NCBI GenBank assembly: GCA_913776825.1
Contig: CAJYPV010000019.1
Span: 1 to 64,000 of the forward strand
Reading direction: 5' to 3'
Length of the DNA: 64,000 bases
Source of the DNA: Burkholderiaceae bacterium
GTDB taxonomy: Bacteria > Pseudomonadota > Gammaproteobacteria > Burkholderiales > Burkholderiaceae_C
A program made the position numbers and the translations under genes. Positions 51,277-60,822 of this stretch are shown here, piece by piece. Within the stretch, counting starts at the first letter, position 1, and the number at the start of each line of letters is the position of its first letter. Under the pieces are notes generated by a model that searched no databases, was not told the DNA's origin, and worked only from the letters and a program-made list of their open reading frames with translations.

Positions 51277-54200
51277 GCGCCCGACGTCGGGGTCGTCCGC
51301 AACGGCCTCCGCGCACGCCCGCGACGGCCAACCGCCGCGACCGTTCGGCACGCGCTGGTTGTCGCGTCCGCTGGAGGATTGGATGGCCGAACGGCTGCAG
51401 GCCGGATCGGTCGATGCGCCATCCGGCTCCGATGCCGATGCCGATTCGCCGTCGCCATTGCCATCTGCCCAGCCGGCCCCGCGCGGACCGACCGATCGGG
51501 CCGACCCCGTGGATGTGCTGATCGTCGGCAGCGGCTATGGCGGCGCGGCGGCGGCCCATGCCTTGGCCGGCCGCTGCGATGCGCAGGGCCGACCGCTGCG
51601 GGTGGTGGTGCTGGAACGCGGCCGGGAATACCTGCCCGGCGCCTTCCCCGGCCGCTTCGCCGAGCTGCCCGGCCATGTCCGTTTCGCCACGCCCGAGGCC
51701 ACCGCGCCGACCGGACGGCGCGAAGGGCTCTTCGATCTGCGCCTGGGCCCGGACGTCTGTGTGGCGCTGGCCAATGGTCTGGGCGGCGGCTCGCTGATCA
51801 ATGCCGGCGTGATGGAACGTCCGTCGCCGACGGTGTTCACCGAGCCGGGCTGGCCGGCGGCCTTTCTCTCCGAAGACCTGTCGCCGTGGTTCGATCGCGC
51901 CGAGCGATTGCTGGGCGTGCGGGACGAGGCCGGCGACAACACCATCGAGCGGCTGCGCGGCCATCGTCCGCGCCGGCTGGAGGCGCTGCGGGCGTGGGGC
52001 GGCGCGGAGGTGCGCCCGGTTCGGCTGCAAGTCGCGATGGACGGGCGTCCGCGCGGCGCGGCGCAGTGGTCGCATCAGGCCTGCCTGGCTTGCGGCGATT
52101 GCGCCACCGGCTGCAACCATGAAGCCAAGCAATCGTTGGACACCAGCCTCCTGCTGCAGGCGTGGCGCGCGGGCGCCGAGCTGGTCTGCGGCGCGACGGT
52201 CGAATGCCTGTCCCGCGCGCCGACCGGCGGCTGGTGGGTGCAGTTGCAGCACAGCGATGAACTGCTGCGGCAGCGCCAGGGCGAGCCCTTCGTCATCAGC
52301 GCGCGGCGCGTGATCCTGGCGGCGGGCAGCCTCGGGTCCACCGAGATCCTGATGCGGTCGCGGCGCGCCGGCCTGCCGGTCTCGCCGCTGCTCGGACAGC
52401 GCTTCTCGGCGAATGGCGATGTGCTGACCGTCGGCCAGGATCTGCCGACGCCAGTGCATGCGGTTGCGGATGAACAGCAGCCCGCCGCCGAACGCCAGGT
52501 CGGTCCGACCATCACCGCCATGCTGCGCGGCGCACCGGACTTCGTGGTCGAGGACCTGGCCATTCCGGGACCGTTGCGCCCGCTCTTCGAAGAGAGCTTC
52601 GCGCTGGCCGGCACGCTCGATGCGCTCGGCCGTCCAAATGCAGGACCGCATGAGGAGCGCGCCGAGTTCGATGATCCCTTCGCCGTCCGTCCGGCTCATA
52701 CCGAGCGCTATCTGCCGATGGCGTTGATCGGCAGGGACAGCGGCACCGGCACGCTGGTCCTGCCCGACGCGAGCGAGGAGCCGGGTTGTCTGGGCGTGCG
52801 CTGGCCGGGTCTGAAACATGAGCCGGAGATCGGCCGCCGGCATGACTGGGTCGAGCGTCGATTGCAGCTGCAGGGGGCGCGCCTGCTGCGCAATCCGATG
52901 TGGCAGTTGTTGCCGCCGGAGATGGCCTTCCTGATGACCGGCGCGCGCGGTCCGCTGATCAGCGTGCATCCGCTCGGCGGCTGCGCCATGGCGGATCGTG
53001 GCAGCGATGGTGTCGTCAATCCCGACGGCCAGGTGTTTGTTGGCGCGGGGGATCGAGTCCACGACGACCTGGTCGTGCTGGATGGCGCCATCGTGCCGAC
53101 CTCGCTGGCGATCAATCCGGCGCTCACGATCACCGCGCTGGCGCTGAGGGCGCTGTCGCATCTCGCGCAGCGCTGGGATCTGGCGCACGGCCCGGGCCCG
53201 GCGCGTCAGGCGCCGCTGCGGCCGCGCTTTCGGGCGCTCGACGCGCCCCAGCCGGCCACGCCCACCGTCATCGAAGTGCGTGAGCGGCTGGGCGGTTTCG
53301 TGCGGTGGCCCGGCGCGCCGGGCTCGCCGCTGAAGTACCTCGAAATCGGTGTCGTCTACCAGCCCAAGGTGTTGACCGAGCTGCTGCGGCCGGGTCCGGA
53401 ACGCCGGCTGGTCGCGGCGCCCGGCAGCTTCCTGCGGGTCTATGAAGCGCGGGAGACCGCGAGCGGTCGGCTGGAGATCGTCGGCCCCCGTCAGGGCGAC
53501 GGCCGGCTCTGGTGGCATGAGGAACGCGGCGACAGCACGGCGCTGTTCACCGTGCCGCTGAAGGAGGCGGAACTGGTGCTGTTCCAGCGCGAAGCATCGA
53601 GCCCGCTGCGGCGCCATGCGCGCGGACTGGCCGCATGGGTGATGAACCGCGGCTATCGCGATGCGGTGCAGGGCGCGATGGACGGCTTGTCCCAACGCAC
53701 CGCAGCCAAGCCGCCGGGTGAGCCGTCGTCAGGCATCTGGGACCGCATCGTCAACGCCTGGCACCTGTCGGGCCATGCGGGCGAGGCGCGCTTGATGCGC
53801 TATCGCCTGCGCATCGATGCCGATGCCGCGCAGGCCCGCGGCGCGCCGTTGCCCGAGTGGGCGCAGGGACTGCGGGACGTGCTGATCCAGGGCCACAAAC
53901 GCCTGAGCTACACGCGGCGCGGCAATCCCTGGACACAGCTGAGCCGGCTGATGCTGACGCCGGTGGCCGGCCTGGCGCCGCCGCCCGGGCAGCGCGAGAT
54001 CCGGCTCGAACTGGACCTGCATCACCTGGCCCGCGAGCGCATGCCGCTGCTGCGCATCCGCCAGGCGGAGGACGGCCCGACGGCGGTGCGGGACATCGGT
54101 GCGCTGATGGCCTACATCGCCCGCATGACGATCGGCGTGCATGCCTGGACCTTCCGCAAGCCCGATGAAGCGCCGCCGCGCCGCATCGACCGACTGCCCG

Positions 54201-55504
54201 GCGCGGTGCCGGACCTGCCCACACCGCAGATCCTGGAGATGGCCGCCGGCCGCTGGGGCGAAGCCGGCGCGCAGCGGCAAGACCTGGAACGCCGGCCGCG
54301 CGCGGAGGATGACCGTCCGGTGCTGGTGCGCCTGACCCGCTATGCGCGGCCGGGCGGCGCACCGGTGTTGATGATCCACGGCTACAGCGCCAGCGGCACC
54401 ACCTTCGCGCATCACTCGGTGCGGCCGGGACCGGCCAAGATCCTGTGGGACGCCGGCTACGACGTCTGGATCGTGGACATGCGCACCAGCGCCGGCCAGC
54501 CCACCGCGACGTTGCCATGGACCTTCGAGGAAGCCGCCTTCAACGACATCCCGCTGGCGGTGGACCGCGTGCTGCGCGAGACCGGTCGCACGCAGCTGCA
54601 TGTCTTCGCCCATTGCATGGGCTCGGTGATGCTGCACATGGCGATGCTGGAGCCGCGCCAGCAACCCTGGGAGCACTTCTTTCCGCTGCGGCAGCAGCTG
54701 ATGTCGCGCGTGTCGAAGCTGGTGATCTCGCAGGTCACGCCGCTGATGATCATGTCGCCCACCAACAGCCTGCGCGGCGTGCTGATGCAGTATTTGCGGC
54801 CCTATCTGCCCTTGGGCGATTTCGCCTTCCGGCCCGAGCGCGGCGCGGGTGTGCTTGATCAGGTGATCGACCGGCTGCTGTCCAGCCTGCCGTATCCGGA
54901 TGCGGAATTCGATGTCGAGAACCCGCCGCCGCCCCGCATCCGGCGCACGCCTTGGACAGCCACCCGGCACCGCATGGACCTGCTGTATGGGCGCGACTTC
55001 GACGTCACCAAGGTGCATCCCTCGGTGCTGGACTTCATCGATGACCACTTCGGTCCGCTCAACATGGACACCGTCGCGCAGGCGGTGCATTTCGCGCGCT
55101 GTCACGAGATCACCGATTGGCAGGGCGCGAGCGTCTATCTGGACAGCCTGGCCAAGAGCCTGTCGATGCTGCGCGCCTTCCCGGTGCTGTCCCTGCACGG
55201 CGAGAACAACGGCCTTTGCAGTGCCGACAGCGCTGAACTGCTGCGGGACTATTACGAGCAGGCCGCGCCGGGTCGCTATCACTACCGGGTGATCGCGGGA
55301 CACGGCCATCAGGACTGCCTGATCGGCCGCGACATCCAGACCCGCGTGTTCCCCACCGTGCTGGCCTTTCTGGCGGAACCGGATCGCGGGCCACACAGCG
55401 GCAGTTCGTCGGCGCATGGCGAGGAAGGCGACCCCGTCCCGCATCGCCCCGCCGCCGACGCCTCGACGCCGGCGCCCGCCGACACCACCGGAGCCTGGAC
55501 ATGA
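51236..55504 (+). CDS. GMC-type oxidoreductase fused to an alpha/beta hydrolase
   Basis: A 1422-residue two-enzyme protein. The first 90 residues are Pro/Ser/Ala-rich and probably disordered. A flavoprotein part follows: FAD-binding VDVLIVGSGYGGAAAAHAL (about 92-110), GLGGGSLINAGVM, a CLACGDCATGCN cysteine cluster near 285, and the C-terminal signature ISVHPLGGCAMAD near 580. This is the cholesterol-oxidase/GMC type. A middle region (650-1030) is unrecognised. The hydrolase has VLMIHGYSASG (1043), HVFAHCMGS with nucleophile Ser (about 1129) and GHGHQD with His (about 1355-1357). A GGGAGG ribosome site precedes the start. The substrate is probably a sterol-, fatty- or polyester-like lipid (inference). 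Confidence 0.85.
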   Translation: MAPPSEEARPAPSERPTSGSSATASAHARDGQPPRPFGTRWLSRPLEDWMAERLQAGSVDAPSGSDADADSPSPLPSAQPAPRGPTDRADPVDVLIVGSGYGGAAAAHALAGRCDAQGRPLRVVVLERGREYLPGAFPGRFAELPGHVRFATPEATAPTGRREGLFDLRLGPDVCVALANGLGGGSLINAGVMERPSPTVFTEPGWPAAFLSEDLSPWFDRAERLLGVRDEAGDNTIERLRGHRPRRLEALRAWGGAEVRPVRLQVAMDGRPRGAAQWSHQACLACGDCATGCNHEAKQSLDTSLLLQAWRAGAELVCGATVECLSRAPTGGWWVQLQHSDELLRQRQGEPFVISARRVILAAGSLGSTEILMRSRRAGLPVSPLLGQRFSANGDVLTVGQDLPTPVHAVADEQQPAAERQVGPTITAMLRGAPDFVVEDLAIPGPLRPLFEESFALAGTLDALGRPNAGPHEERAEFDDPFAVRPAHTERYLPMALIGRDSGTGTLVLPDASEEPGCLGVRWPGLKHEPEIGRRHDWVERRLQLQGARLLRNPMWQLLPPEMAFLMTGARGPLISVHPLGGCAMADRGSDGVVNPDGQVFVGAGDRVHDDLVVLDGAIVPTSLAINPALTITALALRALSHLAQRWDLAHGPGPARQAPLRPRFRALDAPQPATPTVIEVRERLGGFVRWPGAPGSPLKYLEIGVVYQPKVLTELLRPGPERRLVAAPGSFLRVYEARETASGRLEIVGPRQGDGRLWWHEERGDSTALFTVPLKEAELVLFQREASSPLRRHARGLAAWVMNRGYRDAVQGAMDGLSQRTAAKPPGEPSSGIWDRIVNAWHLSGHAGEARLMRYRLRIDADAAQARGAPLPEWAQGLRDVLIQGHKRLSYTRRGNPWTQLSRLMLTPVAGLAPPPGQREIRLELDLHHLARERMPLLRIRQAEDGPTAVRDIGALMAYIARMTIGVHAWTFRKPDEAPPRRIDRLPGAVPDLPTPQILEMAAGRWGEAGAQRQDLERRPRAEDDRPVLVRLTRYARPGGAPVLMIHGYSASGTTFAHHSVRPGPAKILWDAGYDVWIVDMRTSAGQPTATLPWTFEEAAFNDIPLAVDRVLRETGRTQLHVFAHCMGSVMLHMAMLEPRQQPWEHFFPLRQQLMSRVSKLVISQVTPLMIMSPTNSLRGVLMQYLRPYLPLGDFAFRPERGAGVLDQVIDRLLSSLPYPDAEFDVENPPPPRIRRTPWTATRHRMDLLYGRDFDVTKVHPSVLDFIDDHFGPLNMDTVAQAVHFARCHEITDWQGASVYLDSLAKSLSMLRAFPVLSLHGENNGLCSADSAELLRDYYEQAAPGRYHYRVIAGHGHQDCLIGRDIQTRVFPTVLAFLAEPDRGPHSGSSSAHGEEGDPVPHRPAADASTPAPADTTGAWT

Positions 55505-57348
55505 GCAGCCTGCTGGTGAACGCGGAAGCGCCGTGGCATCGGATCGAACGCGGCGAGCCGGAGGGCGACCGGCTGCCGCTGCTGAGCGCGCTCAAGCCCG
55601 AACGCGGCTGGCCGCGCTGGATCCTGCAGGTGCCGATGGCATGGCGCGGTGGCTGGCGCTATGAGCGCCTGGCCGGTGAGCTGGTCGTCGATCCCTTCGT
55701 GCCGCCGACGCTGGGGCAGCCGGGCGAGCCGTGGCGTTTCGCCGTGCCGGTGTCGCAATTTCCGACGAGCGCGCCGACGCTGTCGGGCGAGCCGATCCCC
55801 GTCGCCATCGGCCATCCGCCGAGTCTCGCCGCGAGCGCTGCACGATCGGAGGGAACGGAGGAAACGGAGGACGGCGCGCCGCCGCCCACCGCCGTGCTCG
55901 GCCTGCTGGTGCTGGCAATCTATCTGGAGCCCCGCGCGCTGGCGATGGAAAGCGAGCAGGGCGCCTGTCTGCAAACCTGGCTGGGCGATGACCTGAATGG
56001 CCAGCTCGACAGCGCCGTCGACGAATTGCTGGCGCTGCCGGCGCATCGTTGGTGGCAAGGCTTCGTCCCGAGCCCCATCATCGCCAGCCCGGCGTGGGCC
56101 GGCCCGATCAACAGCGCTCACGACCGCGGCGCAACCGGTGCGACAGATGGCGCCGATGATGCCGCTCATGCCGATGATGCCGATGACGACGCTCATCGCG
56201 CAGATTGGCAGGAGCTCTGCTTCGCGCTCGCGGCCTGCCAGTACCCGCCCGGTCTGCTGGATGTGAGCCCGGGTTGCGAAGCCGATCCTGACCAGGCCGG
56301 CCCGGCCCTGGCCTCGCTGGCCCGGCTGCATCACTTCACGCGCAGCACGAGCTTGGGCCGTGAGCTGTCGCTGCTGCTGCTGGCGGGCGATCAGATCTAT
56401 GCCGATGCCAGCGGCGGTCTGGCGGATTCCCGCAGCGGCGTCGAGCGTTATGCGCGCGGCTATCGGGAGTTCAAGGGCGGACCGGTGCGGCATCTGCCCC
56501 CGTCGGTGGCCCGCATCGTGCACAGCATCGATGACCATGAGATCGTCGACAACTGGGAGCCGACGGCGGGGCAGGGCAGCGGACCCTGGTTCGAGGTCGC
56601 CCGCCAGGCGGCCTGGGACCATCGTTGGGAAGCGGGGGCGCGGGTCGGCGGTCCGCACTGTTTCTGGCACAGCTTCGACTGGCGCGGCGCGGCCTTCTTC
56701 GTCGCGGATGCGCGCTGCGAGCGTGAGCCGCGGCGCGTGGCCAACTGGTCGCAGGCGAGGCTCTGGTCGATCGCTCAGCGGGATGCGTTCTCGGCGTGGC
56801 TGTCACGCACTGCCGGTCGGCCGCGCTTCATGCTGTGCGGCTCCTTGCCGCTGCCGCGTCGGCGGACCACGGCGGAACATCCGGCCAGTTGTTTGCGCTC
56901 GGATGCCTGGGACGGTTATCCGCACAGCCTGCAGGAGCTGTTGGGTGAGGTCTGGCGCCAGCGCGCGTCGGGCCTGGTGTTGCTGTCCGGCGATGAGCAC
57001 CGCTCGGGCTGCGTGACGGTGACCTTGTCGTCGGTCGAGACGTGCGAGGTCGACGCGACGGTGCGACTGCATTCGGTCCACAGCTCGGCGCTGTATGCGC
57101 CGTGGCCGTTCGCGGTGACCGCCGCCGAGGAACTGGCCACGCCGGATGACTTCGAATTCGATGGCCCCTCGGGGCAGCGGCTGCGTTGTCGCGTCAGCCC
57201 CTGGCAGGACCATCCGGGCGATGGCTTCGCGGTGCTGAAACTGCGCGGCGAGGAACTGCAGCTGTGGTTCGACCGGGCCCATCGGCCGCTGCATGCGGCG
57301 GGCGCGTCAGTGGTGCCGGATGTCCGGCTGCCGTTGCATGCGGGCTGA
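55501..57348 (+). CDS. PhoD-like phosphatase / metallophosphoesterase
   Basis: A 615-residue protein of the alkaline phosphatase D-like metallophosphatase class. The catalytic motifs are LLLAGDQIYAD (about 293-303), SIDDHEIVDNW (about 342-352) and LLSGDEHRSG (about 494-503). The first 280 residues are a family-specific N-terminal part with an Asp/Ala-rich insertion (about 205-235). There is no signal peptide, unlike classical PhoD. Its start overlaps the stop of the fusion enzyme (ATGA), so it belongs to the same operon as the hybrid kinase and the GMC fusion. A phosphodiesterase on lipid products is possible; this is inference. Confidence 0.82.
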   Translation: MSSLLVNAEAPWHRIERGEPEGDRLPLLSALKPERGWPRWILQVPMAWRGGWRYERLAGELVVDPFVPPTLGQPGEPWRFAVPVSQFPTSAPTLSGEPIPVAIGHPPSLAASAARSEGTEETEDGAPPPTAVLGLLVLAIYLEPRALAMESEQGACLQTWLGDDLNGQLDSAVDELLALPAHRWWQGFVPSPIIASPAWAGPINSAHDRGATGATDGADDAAHADDADDDAHRADWQELCFALAACQYPPGLLDVSPGCEADPDQAGPALASLARLHHFTRSTSLGRELSLLLLAGDQIYADASGGLADSRSGVERYARGYREFKGGPVRHLPPSVARIVHSIDDHEIVDNWEPTAGQGSGPWFEVARQAAWDHRWEAGARVGGPHCFWHSFDWRGAAFFVADARCEREPRRVANWSQARLWSIAQRDAFSAWLSRTAGRPRFMLCGSLPLPRRRTTAEHPASCLRSDAWDGYPHSLQELLGEVWRQRASGLVLLSGDEHRSGCVTVTLSSVETCEVDATVRLHSVHSSALYAPWPFAVTAAEELATPDDFEFDGPSGQRLRCRVSPWQDHPGDGFAVLKLRGEELQLWFDRAHRPLHAAGASVVPDVRLPLHAG

Positions 57349-57444
57349 GCGGGGCGTGAACCGGCCGTGCGGCGCTGAATCTCGATCGGCCGCGCCGCGG
57401 ACGCGGAGGGCGCGCGGACGGCCAACGCCCCCCACGCCCTCGGC

Positions 57445-58101
57445 TCAACGCCGATTCATGCAGCGCTGGTTGTAGTTCTCCTGCATCTGCTGCAGGAGTT
57501 CCTTCTGGCGGGCATCCAGCGTGGCCATCGCGGCGCGCTTGTCGGCGATCACGGCGCGCATGTTGGCGCATTGCTCGTCCTGCCGACGCTGCTCGGCTTG
57601 CTCGGCGGCCAACTTCTGGCGCTGGTCGTCCCGCTGCTGCGACTGCTCGCGGCGGGCTTGATAGAACTTGCGCTGGGCTTCCTGCACATCCTCGTTGCAG
57701 CGGGTGCGGAACTCTTCGTTCAGCCCCTGCAGCGTGTCACCGCGCACGCCGCGCGACGGCGCGGTTCGGATCGCCTCTTCCAATTGCGCGCAACCGGCAT
57801 TCAGGTACTGCGCATATTCCGGCGGCTTGCGGACACTGCCGCCGTAGCTCGACGAATTGCCGTAACCCGAGCCATAGGTCGACGAGCCATAGCTGGAGAC
57901 GCTTCCGCTGCCGCCGCTGCCGCCACCGGTCGGCCCATACGTCCCGAGCTTGCCCGACTGGGTCGGCGAGGGCGCCGCGCTGTTGCAGGGACGATCCGAG
58001 AAATAGGTCGACCCGTTCACATTGCAACGGTAGGTCTGCGCCTGGCAGATCGAACTCGTCAGCGAGGCCAACAACAACAGCAACCAGTAGCGCGCACCCA
58101 T
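57445..58101 (-). CDS. DUF4124 domain secreted protein with coiled coil
   Basis: A 218-residue exported protein. The signal peptide ends near ICQAQ (about residue 22). A DUF4124 segment follows (YRCNVNGSTYFSDRPC), then a flexible Gly/Ser/Tyr linker (50-90). A Cys-containing helical part includes a Gln/Arg/Glu-rich coiled coil (about 140-215), ending NQRCMNRR. Function unknown; DUF4124 proteins are common in Burkholderiales envelopes. It is divergent from the CYTH-CHAD gene. Confidence 0.85.
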   Translation of the reverse strand: MGARYWLLLLLASLTSSICQAQTYRCNVNGSTYFSDRPCNSAAPSPTQSGKLGTYGPTGGGSGGSGSVSSYGSSTYGSGYGNSSSYGGSVRKPPEYAQYLNAGCAQLEEAIRTAPSRGVRGDTLQGLNEEFRTRCNEDVQEAQRKFYQARREQSQQRDDQRQKLAAEQAEQRRQDEQCANMRAVIADKRAAMATLDARQKELLQQMQENYNQRCMNRR

Positions 58102-58306
58102 GGGGATCTCGGATTCATTTCAATTTGTGAACGGCCCGAATTCTCGCCAGCGGCCGCAGCGGCGACCGGCTGGGAAAACCCTTCCGTCCTTGGAGGGGTG
58201 GCGATTCGTGACGAATGTCTCGAATCACCTCGACCGCGAGGCGTGATGCAAAGCTCCCCAAGGCCGCCACGTGGCGCGGGACTGACATGCGACACTGCCC
58301 CGCGCC

Positions 58307-59863
58307 ATGAAAGAAATCGAACTCCGCTTCCAGATTCCCGCCTCCGAATGGGCCGCCGTGCATCGCTGGGTGCAAGGGGAGACCGCCGGGGCGGCGCGGA
58401 CCGAACGTCTGCAGGCCGCCTATTTCGACACCCCGGCGCGCGACCTCGCGCGGGCGGGCTTCGCGCTGCGGCTGCGTCGGGAAGGCGAGGTCTGGGTGCA
58501 GACCCTCAAGGGCGCCGCGCCGGATGGCATGACCCGGCTGGAGCACAACGTCCCGTTGGGCGCGGACGAGCCGGTGCTGCAGGTCGAGCGGCATGCGGAT
58601 CATCCGGCAGGCCAGGCGCTGGTGGCGCTGCTGGCGGGACTCGAGGGTCAGGGCTTGACCTGCCTGTTCCGCACCGACATCACGCGGGTCAGCCGCGCGT
58701 TCCAGACGCCGCATGGCGAGGTGGAGCTGGCGCTGGACCGCGGCGCGCTGCTGGCGGGCGACGGCGAGGCCACGGACGAGGGCGCCACGGACCGCCGCAC
58801 GCCGGTCGCGGAACTGGAGATCGAACTCAAGCAGGGTGAGCCGCGCGCGGTGCTGGAAGTGGCCCGCGAATGGGCGATCGAGCGCTTCGGCCTGACCCTG
58901 GAGTTGCGCACCAAGGCGCTGCGCGGCGACCTGCTGGCGCGGCGTGAGACCTGCGCGGCGGTGGCGGTGTCCAGGCCCATCGTCTGGGCCGCCGATCACC
59001 GCCGTGACCCGGCCCTGACCGCGCTGCTGCGCGGCGTGCTGGAGCCGGTGATCGGCAATGCCTCGCAGGTGCTGGCGGGTGGTCATCGACCGGAACATCT
59101 GCATCAATTGCGTGTCGGCTTGCGTCGGCTGCGGGTCGGTCTGCTGCTGCTGGCGGCGCCGGAGGCGGTCGCGCTGCGCGCCTTGGCGGACGGTGCCGCG
59201 TCGCTGTCGCGGGCCTTGGCGCCCGCCCGGGACGCGGATGCGCAAGCCCTGGCCCCGTGGCGCGCGGAGATGGACACCGCCTGGCAGGCGGAGCGCGCCG
59301 GTCCCTCGGCGCCGCTGCCCACCCCGGCGCGCATCGACGCCGCCGCAGTGCTGCGTGACCGCGCCGTGCAGGGCTGGATGCTGGCGATGATCGGTTGGTT
59401 GGCGCTGCCGGTGTCGGAGGATTCCCCCCTGGTGCGGGCGCTGGTGCCGGCCACCCTGACTGCCTGGACCGCGGCCGCCGCCCGGCAGGTCAAGCGCTTC
59501 GATCGACTCGAGGCGGCCGGCCGGCATCAACTGCGCCGGCGCCTGCGGCGTCTGAAGCTGGCGCTGGAATTGACGCAGGCGTTGCCGGGGCCGGATGACG
59601 GCGAGCGCCTGGGCCGGAAGGCGTCGGAGCGCCGCGCGCAGCGGCTGGCGCGGCTGCAGGCGGCCCAGCAGGCGCTGGGCGCGCTCAATGATCTGGAGCT
59701 TGCCCTGGCGACGACGCGCGATGAACTCGCGGTGGCGTTGTCGAGCGGCGATGCGGCCGTGGCCGCGCAGGCCGGCTTCGCGCTGGGCTTTCTCCGACCG
59801 CGTCACGCGCGGGCCTTGGCGCAGGCCGCGAAGGCGCTGCGCAAGAGCCGTCGCGCGGATTGA
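58307..59863 (+). CDS. CYTH and CHAD domain protein (inorganic triphosphatase-like)
   Basis: A 518-residue protein. The CYTH domain (1-205) begins KEIELRFQIP, so the ExExK signature is ExExR here. It contains YFDTPARDLARAGFALRLR, WVQTLKG and AELEIELKQGE. The CHAD domain (about 225-510) is helical with HLHQLRVGLRRLRVGL and a second ERRAQRLARLQAAQQALG-type repeat. CYTH proteins hydrolyse triphosphate or make cyclic nucleotides, and CHAD binds polyphosphate. It could act with the PPK2 product in polyphosphate metabolism. Single gene. Confidence 0.9.
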   Translation: MKEIELRFQIPASEWAAVHRWVQGETAGAARTERLQAAYFDTPARDLARAGFALRLRREGEVWVQTLKGAAPDGMTRLEHNVPLGADEPVLQVERHADHPAGQALVALLAGLEGQGLTCLFRTDITRVSRAFQTPHGEVELALDRGALLAGDGEATDEGATDRRTPVAELEIELKQGEPRAVLEVAREWAIERFGLTLELRTKALRGDLLARRETCAAVAVSRPIVWAADHRRDPALTALLRGVLEPVIGNASQVLAGGHRPEHLHQLRVGLRRLRVGLLLLAAPEAVALRALADGAASLSRALAPARDADAQALAPWRAEMDTAWQAERAGPSAPLPTPARIDAAAVLRDRAVQGWMLAMIGWLALPVSEDSPLVRALVPATLTAWTAAAARQVKRFDRLEAAGRHQLRRRLRRLKLALELTQALPGPDDGERLGRKASERRAQRLARLQAAQQALGALNDLELALATTRDELAVALSSGDAAVAAQAGFALGFLRPRHARALAQAAKALRKSRRAD

Positions 59864-59957
59864 GCGGCCCGGTCGGTGCGCTTGCGTCCGACCGTGCTGC
59901 GGCAGCCGCAGAAGCAGCCGCTACCGCAGCCGCAGTCGCACAAACAGAAGCAGCGAT

Positions 59958-60695
59958 TTAGACGGCGCCTGCGCCGGTGACGCGAGCGCTGATCAGCATC
60001 TGGTGCACGTCGTGCGTCATCACCGCGAGGAAGGCGGCGAGCGCGAGGTAGTAGGTCGCGTATTCCCACTTCACCGCGGCGGGCACGGCGTAGTAGGTCT
60101 GCGCTTCATCGCTGTCGCTGCGGTACTTCCACGCCTTCATCACCTGCGGCGCGGCCAGCAGCGCGATCAACAGCAGCATCGGGCTGGGCATGATGATGAA
60201 CAGGCCGATCAGCACCGGCACGCCCAGCAACCAGATCCGCGGCGACAGCACCGCGGTGATGCGGCCGCCATCGAAGGGCGACAGCGGGATCAGGTTGAAC
60301 AGGTTCAGGAAGAAGCCGGCATAGGAGACCGCCAGCAACCAGTCCGCCTGATAGCTGCGGGCCATGAAGTAGCACAGCGTCGCGCCCACCGTGCCCACCA
60401 GCGGGCCGGCCAGGCCGATGAAGGCCTCGGTCTGCGCATCATGGGGCAGGTCCTTCAGGTCCACCCAGGCGCCCACGAAGGGAATGAAGGTCGGCAGACC
60501 GACCTGCAGACCCTTGTAGCGCGCCGCCATGAAGTGGCCCATCTCATGCACGAAGATCAGCCCGACGAAGCCCACCGCATAGCGCCAGCCGTAGATCCAG
60601 GTGTAGGCCACCACGGACAGCAGCATGGTGCCGCCGCTGAGCAGCAGCTTGCCGAACTTGGCGCCGGACAGCAGAAGAAGCAGGAGTTTGATCAT
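59958..60695 (-). CDS. Site-2 protease family (M50) membrane metalloprotease
   Basis: A 245-residue intramembrane protease with about six TM segments. The zinc motif HEMGH is at 50-54, and the conserved third-ligand motif NLIPLSPFDGGRI is at about 133-145. This is the short form without PDZ domain, like the FtsH-adjacent or sporulation-type M50B relatives. The substrate is unknown. The upstream spacer (60720-60820) carries short GTGGCGTGCT repeats. Confidence 0.9.
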   Translation of the reverse strand: MIKLLLLLLSGAKFGKLLLSGGTMLLSVVAYTWIYGWRYAVGFVGLIFVHEMGHFMAARYKGLQVGLPTFIPFVGAWVDLKDLPHDAQTEAFIGLAGPLVGTVGATLCYFMARSYQADWLLAVSYAGFFLNLFNLIPLSPFDGGRITAVLSPRIWLLGVPVLIGLFIIMPSPMLLLIALLAAPQVMKAWKYRSDSDEAQTYYAVPAAVKWEYATYYLALAAFLAVMTHDVHQMLISARVTGAGAV

Positions 60696-60714
60696 CGTGT
60701 GAGCAGGGTGACAG

Positions 60715-60805
60715 ACCGGTGGCCGGCCGCAGCGGCGTCGCGTGGTGTCGCCGGGTGTGGCGTGCTGTGGCGTGCTGTGGCGGGGTGTGGCGCCGCCGCG
60801 GTCAG
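60715..60805. repeat. Short GTGGCGTGCT-like direct repeats
   Basis: GTGGCGTGCT occurs twice in a row (about 60755-60780), flanked by degenerate copies (GTGTGGCGCC, GGTGTCGCCGG). It lies between two co-directional minus-strand genes, with no clear function. Confidence 0.45.
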
Positions 60806-60822
60806 GTGAGACCGCCGGGGTC

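Noticed and set aside
51188-53695. Minus-strand open frame of 835 codons opposite the GMC fusion
   Set aside because: No recognisable motif, low-complexity composition, fully antisense to a gene with clear FAD-binding and GMC signatures.
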